Below are positions 55,590 through 64,000 of a stretch of DNA of 64,000 nucleotides, piece by piece. Under the pieces are notes generated by a model that was given only the letters and a program-made list of their open reading frames with translations, was not told the origin of the DNA and made no database searches. The stretch is from Macrocystis pyrifera (Eukaryota > Sar > Phaeophyceae > Laminariales > Laminariaceae): NCBI GenBank assembly GCA_031763025.1, contig JASSKH010000010.1, forward strand, positions 4,707,901-4,771,900, in the 5' to 3' direction. A program made the position numbers and the translations under genes. Position 1 is the first letter of the stretch. The number at the start of each line of letters is the position of its first letter.

Positions 55590-55737
55590 GTACCGCGGTC
55601 AGGTTTGTCCGGGTCCACGAAATACCGGTACAAACCTACTTCGAAATTCACAGCGGAGGAGCGGCACCAAAACGATGCCCGGAGCCGTGTTTCATCGTCA
55701 CTTATCTCCTCCTTTTTCTTTGTGATAAAACAATAAA
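55590..55737 (+). CDS. Possible C-terminal exon with AATAAA just after the stop
   Basis: An open + frame (GQVCPGPRNTGTNLLRNSQR, continuing to SPPFSL) ends in TGA at about 55721, with AATAAA at 55732-55737, too close for a typical 3' UTR. No upstream exon or domain is recognised. Confidence 0.2.
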
Positions 55738-56104
55738 TTGCGACAGATAGAGGGGGTGAAAAAATATTCTCCGCGTAAATGAAGTCTAATAGACTATCGA
55801 ATATGGGTTTTAAATGTCAACTACCAAGCAGGTGGAAATACTTTTTTGCTGTTATGCTTCGCACCAGGTACCACTACGTATTCGCCACATGACACGCACG
55901 GCAAGATAACACCCTTCCTCGGACGAATTTCGAAGCCGTGTTTCTCGGCAATGCATGGGGAACGGGCAAACGCCGAGCGATTCGCCTACAGTTTTATACA
56001 TTACACTTTGGTTGTGTGCACCCTCCTTGTCTGTCCCTGGGAGAAACTGGGCTCGGAAATTCGTCCCAGGGGGGGGGGGGGGGGTTGTCTTGCGTGTTGC
56101 ACTT

Positions 56105-56293
56105 GTGGTTCCTCTGTAGTGCCGATTCAGTGGTAATAGTGCCGGCTGTCCGCTATATAGTGCCAGTGGAAATGCTTGACACAGCTGAGATTACCCAGTG
56201 TGGTAGGGTGCGGAGTAATTAGTGCCGATTGGTTACCGCTATAATAGTGCCGGTACGGCTGGCGCAGACCGGCACTCACTATAGAGGGACCAC
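56105..56293. mobile_element. GTGGTCCCTCTATAGTG element
   Basis: 189 bp with termini GTGGTTCCTCTGTAGTGCCG and CACTATAGAGGGACCAC. Interior rich in TAGTGCCGG words. Noncoding. A second copy lies at 14695-14960. Confidence 0.75.
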
Positions 56294-56435
56294 TATTGTG
56301 TGTATGGTGTGCACGCACACCCCTGATACGAAATTATCACTATGAAAAAGTGCGGAGGGAAGACATTTCCTGTTAATACACCCTCGTCCGATACATTTTT
56401 CTACTGCGTCTTTGTCGCGTGGAAATTGTCCCCGA

Positions 56436-56660
56436 CAGCAGTCTGGGCCCGCCAACAAGAAACACCTAATTGATATGGGCAAGCCTGAGGTTCTTTTTGG
56501 GGCGCCATCTTCAAACAACCTTGAGCATAGGCTATTATATAGGATTTAGTGTAGAATTCATCACTGAGCCGTTTTCCTTAACCCAATTTCTTAGCGTTCT
56601 CCAAAAAGTGAGCATTGTGCTCTTGTTGGGCACTTTCTTGTTGGCGGGCCTATACTGCTG
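56436..56660. mobile_element. CAGCAGTATRGGCCCGCC MITE, copy 1
   Basis: 225 bp with inverted termini CAGCAGTCTGGGCCCGCCAA and TTGGCGGGCCTATACTGCTG. Noncoding. Confidence 0.82.
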
Positions 56661-57989
56661 TAGTCGGTTAGTTTTTTGAACCAATCATGATTGAGGTGGC
56701 CATGAGCGGAAAGGGGGGGGGGGGCGGATAGACAAGTTTCAACTAAACAGCAAGTAATTATAATGCTCCGAACAATATGAACCGCCGGTGTACAATATAC
56801 GGAATAATATACCATATCTGATTTATTCATTTTCCGATGGAAGCAAAACGAACGGACGGAGAACACGTCGTCATCGTCTCATCTATCTGATTCAGTAGCG
56901 TCATCGGCGCGCGGCGTCATGTTGGTGCCAATCGCAAAAAACCGAAGAAGAAGTAGAAATAATATCAGATATGGACAACTGCTCGTATAAGAAAATCGTG
57001 AAAGCGCGATATCCCAAACTGATTAATCGCGCAACAAGCCTCCAAAAACCCAAACGCCTCCCCCCCTGCATCTCGTCCGTCAAACATAGCGACTGACCTC
57101 CCCCCCCATATGCATGACATCGAGTACATCCCCTCCCATGCTAAGCATTTTCAACGACAACACCCGTTGTCCACAAATAAATATGTATGGCTGCTTTGTG
57201 ACAAACTGCTACTACTCCGATCTTCAACGCGCAGAATAGTGTGGTCTTGATATCGGTCGTACCAAGTGAGTACTCCCTGCCGTTTTCTTGCTCCCTCTGG
57301 AGCTCTATACCTTCTCCCACCCCCGCCCCCCGCCCCTCCCCGCAACATACTACAGTAGTACCATGCTATACTACCACCGCCGCCGTTCCGTTACTCCCTT
57401 TTCCACTGACAATATGATCGTAGGACTAGCAGCAACAATACGTATAATACTAGAAGTAGTAGTAGTAAGTAGCACATGGAATAATAAAGTAGTAGCCACT
57501 ACTACTGCTGTGTGTAGCGGTCGTGCATACCAGGTAGTAGTGGTATTGCAGCAGTAGAAAAACTGGTAGTAGTGGCGTCCCACACTACCCGAAAGAGATG
57601 ACTCTCCCGGGTGGCTATATCTCCACCGCACCTGCTGCTCCTCTCCGGGGTCAGGTCGGGTGAACGTGGCCAGACTCCAGGGGTAACAGCAGCCTGTTCT
57701 GATGTTGCAACGGGAGCTGTGGACTAAATTGACACACCACACGAAATTGGAACGTGGAAGTGTGATGAGCTTAATTAAGCTTTATTTTTACCAGTCCGCC
57801 GGAGGATATGTACATGTTTTTTTCAAACCGTGGACATTGCCGTCATACCCCAACCGAGAAAAATCAGTAGCCTTTGTGCGCCTGCTGGTACGTAAGATGG
57901 CCAACGCTTCCTCTCTCCCATGAATATTACCTGGTACCACCTGGCTGGGTACCAGTCTGATGACAAACATAAGGCCGATTTGTGCTGTA

Positions 57990-58229
57990 CAGTATAGGCC
58001 CGCTAATAAGAAAGCGCCCAATAAGAACATGATGCTCACTTTTTAGAGCTCGCTACAGGGAAATTGGGTCAAGAAAAACGGCTCAACGAACGGTGGACTC
58101 TACACTAAACTCTATTTAATAGCCAATATGCTCAGGGTTGTTTGAAGGTGTGGCGCCCTAGTAAGAATCTCACTAGGATTGCCCAGATTAGGTGTTTCTT
58201 TGTGTGTTGTTGGTGGGCCCATACTGCTG
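57990..58229. mobile_element. CAGCAGTATRGGCCCGCC MITE, copy 2 (inverted)
   Basis: About 240 bp, reverse-oriented relative of the copy at 56436-56660; shares GCTCACTTTTT, AACCCAATTTC and CTTGAGCATA blocks. Ends TGGGCCCATACTGCTG. Confidence 0.82.
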
Positions 58230-58239
58230 CAGCTGTAGG

Positions 58240-59580
58240 ACAACATACATGTGGAACGAAGGAAAAGGCGTACATATATACCGGTATCGTTTATTGATGA
58301 TTGATGATGTGTGTCCTATGGTCATTCTTCCTGTTTTATTTATTATGTCGTGTCGTCACCAAGCAAGTATTTTCTCTCTGAAACATCATTAATGGTTTTC
58401 ATCAACCAGACGAACACCAACAGGCAGTCATCAGTATGTACACATACTTAGTAATTACATGTAAGAAACAGTAGACTTATTAATAAATAGTACCTGGAAA
58501 TATAATATACTGGTATGGCATTGCGTTGTCTACGACGACTGACTCTGCTTATTGTTGTTATAGCATAAACAATGCGATAAATCCCTGTGGCGTAGTTGTG
58601 TGACCTCTCTCTAGGATTGAAGAATCGGCACGAACACTGGTTGTTGTACTGGATGTCGACGGTTAGATAGAACGGTTTAATTTATTTAGTGTGAAGAACA
58701 CACACACAGCTGCAGCATCAGAGCAGCAGTACATACATAATGGTACGATCGAATGTAGTATACAAAAGCGCACTCTACAAGCAGTGTATATATATACACT
58801 ACTTTTATTGTTGTGGTGTTGATCGTACAATGAGTTTTCTGTGCTTTGTGTGTTACACGAAGATTCTTCTGAAGATGATGTGAAAAGACAGCAAGCAGAG
58901 CAACGTATACACAACAACTTAATTAATTACGTTCAGTAGTAGTACCTGGCTATTAATTTTTTGAACTGCAGCAATCAATGCTGTACGTACCATGGTCCAG
59001 GTATATCATACGAGCGCTACTTACTATTATATTGTGTACCACCACCAGGTACGGGGTGCCTGGTACACCAAGCAGTAGATATGAATACTCTGACTGCTGC
59101 TTGCTGGACGGTGCTGTGTACATGCATGCTGCGTGCACAACGGACAACATGCAAGCAAGCAGAGCGGAAATAACGAAATAACGCCGAGAACAATAACTTT
59201 ATTTTATGACAGATCATCAGATCACCTACTTATTTACCATTAAATTGTTTGTATGCGCCACTTTCGTTTCATCGTAATTTTTCTCCGTACGAAAATACGA
59301 GGAGAGAGAGCGTACGTACCAGAGGGTACGTACTACTGCTGTAACATGTTGTGAGTGACTTCGAAGTTTTTCATTCTTCTTTTCGTTTTTTCACTTTTTT
59401 TCTCTTCTTTTTGTGAAAACTCGTGTCGGCAACCACAGGGTCCCTCTAAAAAGCACTGCCTTGCCGTACGCCTTGGGCGGGCGTAGCCGGATAGATACGC
59501 AGATACGTGGCAGCTCAGTATTTAGTACCAAAGTCACGGCACAAAAGGTTTGTGGTGGCCTCTGGCTCAGCTAGCTCTGC
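58240..59580. other. Low-complexity intergenic stretch
   Basis: A/T-rich with GTAC and TACCTGGTA words. I see no gene, RNA or complete element. Confidence 0.5.
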
Positions 59581-59879
59581 TGATATTAGGCTCTTAATCC
59601 TGTAGCTCACACAGCACAGCTACTGCGCGTATCCGAAGTACATACCTGGTATATATTATACATACGCTGTGAAAAATATAAAGCGAGGGCTCGGGGTAGA
59701 TCTTTAATCTTTTATGCTGGATCCGTTTTGTTGTGGCATACCAACGGGATCGATAGCGCATACACCCCCGAACCGAAACGCCTTCGGTTCTCTGCATGTA
59801 GTTATTCCTGTTGTTCTGTCTGCGTCTCCAAACAATCACGAGGCGTCCTACAGAGTAGATATATAATAACCGCACTCCC

Positions 59880-59998
59880 CCACTACAAGTAGCAGGGTGA
59901 GACGACTTGAGTAGAGGAGAGAGTGCGCTCGAGGCAGACGCGTTGTCGTCTTCACTGGGCCGTCGACGGCTTTCGGGATTTAAAACATTATCACGGCG

Positions 59999-60032
<34 letters not shown>

Positions 60033-60170
60033 GCGTGGCACGTCGTGTTGCGATTGTGCGACCGCGCACTAACAGCTAAAATCGAGACAACAATTCCATC
60101 CACCGCACACTGCAGCAGCAGCGGCGGCGGCAATGCTGCGTGGGCCAAAGGTAGCCGGAAGGGTGAGGAA
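59880..60170. other. Ala-tract open frames around a (CAG)10 repeat
   Basis: (CAG)10 at 60002-60031 lies in long frames on both strands (184 codons minus; 92 codons plus), each with a poly-Ala run. The minus frame has an acidic, Ser-rich stretch (RRRPSEDDNASASSALSPLL) that could be an exon. Not decidable by eye. Confidence 0.25.
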
Positions 60171-60601
60171 CCCCGCTCGTGAGGGCGCCGACGGAAAGCC
60201 GATCCAACGTGTCGGTGTGGGTCGACAGGTGATTATCGGACCGGTGTGGTCGAGTATATGTACAGTAGTAGTGTCGACCGAGACGAACCCACATTATGTA
60301 GTCTACGTACCGGATCATGCGGCATTCCAGTTATATACAGTATCTATGTCGACGGCATTGCCGAAACTTCGATGATGTGTTTATACAGCAGTCAGTGTGA
60401 TACAGGGGTTCGTAGCAAGCAGGAATACATGAAATAAATACTAACCGCTGTCTGGCATTCATTTGTTTGGAAGGGTACTTGCTGTTCTACCTAAGTACAG
60501 TGCAAGAGAGAGAGACGCCGACAGTCGTTTGGTCGGGAGCGGGTACGGCGACTTGTTTGACCTCTTCATGAGGGAGACACCGCATGCCATCGCGTAGCTA
60601 G

Positions 60602-61090
60602 GTGCATTGCATGATGCTCAGGCCGTCGTGTGCGCTCTTGCATCCGCGCCTACTTTCGCTTGTTGCCGGGGATTATTACCACCCCATCATCATCATGACC
60701 TCCGCGCCTCAACCTCGAAACTCCGCTGGTCGCTCTTTAGGTACACGTAAAGTTCATAATAATAAACGAGACAGGCAAAGGCAATTTCATGGAGATCGTT
60801 CTGAACCCGAAAATTTCAACCACTTGAAAATAGTACGAAAAAAACGAAACGTCACCAACCGCAAGGTTATTTTGAAAAAGAGTTATCAATCAGAGCGCAG
60901 CAACATCCAGCGCCCAAGACAGGGCCGACATCTGCAACAGCGTGCGCCCACAGAGGAACACGTCGCCGGTGGTTCCCGAGCGGACGGGTCCCACGACAGG
61001 AAGGGGTCGTAGCACGTGGGTATCGTGTCGGCGCGGTGTCGCCGCCTCACTGTATAGCTTCCTCTCTATATCTGCGTGTAGTGTGTGGAA
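60602..61090. other. Overlapping open frames, coding status undecided
   Basis: A + frame (60602-61012) becomes strongly basic after MTSAPQPRNSAGR, while the minus frame (61120-60890) is also protein-like (VRSGTTGDVFLCGRTLLQ). No domain is recognised in either. Confidence 0.25.
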
Positions 61091-61718
61091 ATCCGCCGCG
61101 CGTTTTCTCGATTCAAACACTGATTTCCTTACTATTTACTGGCATTCTGCCTTCCGACGATGTATCGAACGTCCCACGCTGTCTGTTGTCCCAGTCTGAC
61201 TTGAGTCGCTTAGATCAAAATTCCCAAAAACTGGCTCGTTTCGCTTGATTTTTGCACTTGCCGCACGGGGCTACCCATGTTGCCCGAAACCGAATGGAGA
61301 AGTCCATATTCTATTAATAATAGTATATACCTTGGGGCACCACCCTTCACTGCCCTGCTGCGTCGTCACCGGTACTCGGGAGTGTAGAGTTTCCGAACGC
61401 GTGGGTGAAGTGTGTGTGCGTGTGTTCTCACGTTCTGCGCTTGCCCCGGCACATGTTGCGAGGGAGTGCACAGCAGAAGTTTGCAGGCGTAAAAAGGCCC
61501 GAGCGTTTGTGTGCTTTTACGAGAGAGAGAAAAAGAGAAAGAGAGAGGGATAGAATGAAAAAAAAAAGTTGAAGACTGAGTGTTTGATTGGCGCAAAAAA
61601 ACGACACTCGCGCCCGTTATTTCTTGTCTCCCCTCCCTCCCTCCCCGCTATATCGCTTTGTTAGGCTTCGTCGAGATCTATCGTCGCCTATGCCCCGGTG
61701 AAGAGAAGGAATGCCACC

Positions 61719-63658
61719 ATGCGCGTCCGAGGGGGCACGCGGCACCCTACCTGCCTAGCCTACCGGCTGCCGGTGGCGGCAGCGGTGACGGCGGCGACAG
61801 TAGTGACCACTAGTGCCCCTGTCGGGGAGCCTACCGTGATGTGCGAGAAAGGGGTAGTTCAGCACCCCGACAGTCAGATGTTCCGGAGCACAGCCGCAGC
61901 ATCAGCAGCAGCAGTAGCAGCAGCGGTTGAGGGTGATAAATCGAGTGCTACTTCGCGAGAAGTTGCGCTGGCTGCGCAGTTGCTAGATGTGCGAAGAAGG
62001 GCTCGCAATGAGCATGACTACTGGAAGAAGCAGGTTGACGAGATGAAGGGGGCCGCCCTCGCGTACCGACAACGAGCAGAAGACATCGAGAAGAACCTGA
62101 AGTTGGCCACGGTGAGTCGAGTCAATTATCAAATGGCCGAATTACCTATTTACCAAGTATGTATTTATATATTTTGTGTATGCCGGGCTGCTTCTGCTGC
62201 TGCTGTTTCTGCTGCTGCTGAAAGACACTGCTTTATCAGCCATCCTGTTGGCGCACAAGCAACCGCGCGATCAACGCACTTTCCCGTGTCAATTCGAGGA
62301 GCTGTGCGGCGACAAAGAACCAGCGCCCCCCCGCCAGGTATACTGCGATGCCTTTTGTGACTACAGGTTGTCGTATATATATACATACCTAGTATGTGCG
62401 ATACGCCTCGTATTTTTTCATGGGTTTTTATTCCAAACTTGCGGTTCAGGGCGGAAAAAATCGTCTTTACAAGGTATGTATTACCAGTGTGCAAACAGTA
62501 TATACATACCATACCGGTAGTGATACGCACACTGGCACCCCGACGAACCAAACAAACGATCACATTTTGACGAACCCACACGTCTCTTTCCCTCGGTGCG
62601 CTCGTGAAACAACTCTTTCGCCTCGGATAGGACCGACTTGCAGAAGAGACTCTCGCGTCAGACGCTCTGGCGGATTTCCTACAGGAGAAGACAGACTTAC
62701 TGGCCGAAGAACAGGTGTATACTTCAGCATGATGACCGCGTGTTTCGTATTTTTCTTGCGCCGCAAGCCATATCAGACACACTCCGTTCCGTTCGTGGCA
62801 TGCGATTCTTCGTGGCATCGCGATGAGTCGCGTTGGCCACGTGTCGATATCTCGCAACTCGGCAGCAAACAAAATGCGCACTGACTGATTTTAATGTGTG
62901 ATGGGGCTGCATGCTTGATGGTCCTAATCAACATAATATGTAACCATGCAATTATTCATGTTTTTAATAAAAGTCGTTGGGTGCGATTGCCACTGGTCAC
63001 CCCCGTGTGCGTGGCATACGCGAATAAGTTCGTGGCATCGCTGTAATTTATTTTTACTACGATTACACACTAGCCAGGAATAAAGCGCGCTGTGGACTTA
63101 TTTTTCAATTTTTTTACGCGACACCAGGAATAACACTCACTGCGGCGCGGGCTGCAGCGCTTGGTTCATAGTTCAACGCGGCAGATGTGATGAATGCGTG
63201 CATTGGATGCGTTGGGCTAGCTACATACCGCACCTGGTTCGACATGATAGGGTCTTTGCCGCCAACGTTCGTGCTGGGTATTCATACTCCGGCAGCATGT
63301 GTATGCCCAGAACGTTCCCGCTGGCTCCATGTTATGACTCACTGTTCTCTCGGCTATTCCCTTGGGCATGTGCATGAATGGGCCCTTGCCAACCTTCGTG
63401 CTGGGTATTCATGTATTCATACTCCGGCAGCATGTTTTAGCCCAGAACGTTCCCGCCGGCTTGTGATGTTCGAGGTCGTTTTATTTTCTCTTGGAAATTC
63501 CTTTGTGGGACTGCCTGGCGGTACACTCAGACTCCAACCGCCATCACCACCCCGCCATGTCTGCCGTTTCTGCGAGATAGGGGCGTAGCGAAGCTCTAAA
63601 GCAACTAGTCGACGCTCTTCTGAAGGAAAGGAGGGATGTGGATGCGTGGGCAGATGAG
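61719..63658 (+). CDS. Coiled-coil protein, right paralogue: first four exons (gene runs off window)
   Basis: Exons 61719-62111 (131 codons), 62260-62337 (26), 62631-62714 (28) and 63581-63658 (26), every junction phase 0. The start ATG lies in GCCACCATG, an ideal initiation context. The N-terminus is Ala/Val-rich with a poly-Ala segment (AAASAAAVAAAV) from CAG words. Then comes a coiled-coil-like region: EHDYWKKQVDEMKGAALAYR, RAEDIEKNLKLAT, CQFEELCGDKEPAPPRQ, LADFLQEKTDLLAEEQ, EALKQLVDALLKERRDVDAW. Donors are GTGAGT, GTATAC, GTGTAT and GTGCGC. Exons 1-3 pair with the minus-strand fragment at 0.8-1.65 kb. Function is unknown; a structural coiled-coil protein is inferred from composition only. 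Confidence 0.8.
62338..62630 (+). other. Intron of right coiled-coil gene, homologous to left-copy intron
   Basis: Aligns with the minus-strand 1283-925 interval: GCGATACGCCTCGT, ATTCCAAACTTGCGG, CGAACCAAACAA and CTCGTGAAACAAC have close counterparts in order. The MITE found there is missing here. Confidence 0.75.
63268..63500. repeat. ~125-bp tandem duplication in intron 3 of the right coiled-coil gene
   Basis: TTCGTGCTGGGTATTCAT, CTCCGGCAGCATGT and CCCAGAACGTTCCCGC occur twice in order (about 63268-63333 and 63392-63460). A smaller GTATTCAT doubling lies in the second copy. Confidence 0.85.
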
Positions 63659-64000
63659 GTGCGCGAGACGACCGTACAGACTTGTATTTGCTTGCAAAAT
63701 TGGTGTACTTACATTCGACCAGTAGTGCTTGCCGTATTCCCTCCTTCCTTACCGGGGGTGCCGCTGCATTAGTCTGTCCCGTTACAATATTTTTTTGTTG
63801 GCATCATTTGACGATACACGCCACGCGATACGTACAGTAGGAGATACTTTCGTTTCGCCCTCAACCGCTTCTTCCCCGATCAACCTCGAAATAGAGCGCC
63901 CCAGATTACTGCTGGTATGTATCACGGCGGTGCCCAGGAGCGCACAGCTAGACTCAAGTGCAAAACAAGTAGTACCGTCTTTTTTTGTCTCTTGCCGGAA
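63659..64000. other. Intron 4 of the coiled-coil gene to the window end
   Basis: Follows donor GAG|GTGCGC. No further exon is recognised before the edge. Confidence 0.4.

Overview
The window is nuclear DNA from a photosynthetic eukaryote, most likely a stramenopile and quite possibly a brown alga. Four observations support this: genes are cut into short exons by long GT-AG introns; (CAG)n tracts are everywhere; TTAGGG-type telomere-like repeats occur; and the one recognisable protein opens with a signal-peptide-like stretch ending in a Q-A-F step, as expected of a bipartite plastid presequence read through a four-membrane plastid. Taxon is inferred, not proven.

Layout. 1-0.5 kb: last exon of an unidentified + strand gene. 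0.8-1.65 kb: three minus-strand exons of a coiled-coil gene. 1.7-23 kb: mostly repeats (MITEs, tRNA-like elements, a telomere-like satellite, very long G or C runs), plus weakly supported exon candidates at 4.98, 14.5 and 17.8-20.1 kb. 23.0-49.96 kb: one 11-exon gene for a CRTISO-like (carotenoid isomerase/phytoene desaturase family) FAD enzyme. Its coding sequence is only about 1.8 kb of 27 kb; the introns hold MITEs, PIF/Harbinger-like elements, minisatellites and a 46-bp satellite. 50-61 kb: repeat-rich with several MITE clusters and no firm gene. 61.7 kb to the window end: four 5' exons of a second coiled-coil gene, paralogous to the fragment at 0.8-1.65 kb and in opposite orientation.

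The coiled-coil pair is the best novelty: exon lengths, phase-0 junctions and even the introns correspond, and one copy carries a MITE that the other lacks. The CRTISO-like gene reads cleanly across all exons except for one missing base in a GGGG run of exon 4. A similar one-base loss in a C run affects exon 2 of the left coiled-coil copy. This points to homopolymer sequencing errors or to slippage in G/C runs.

Repeats fall into recognisable families: a ~110-bp MITE ending in TATTACGGGGG (12 full-length copies, 1 truncated, 1 possible lone end); PIF/Harbinger-like elements with GGCC termini and TTA target sites (4 copies); a ~520-bp family ending in a C-tract (6 copies); a ~230-bp MITE ending in CAGCAGTATRGGCCCGCC (2 copies); a ~190-bp element ending in GTGGTCCCTCTATAGTG (2 copies); and a ~260-bp element ending in ACACCTCAGACAGATCAT (2 copies). 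Identities and copy numbers were judged by eye.
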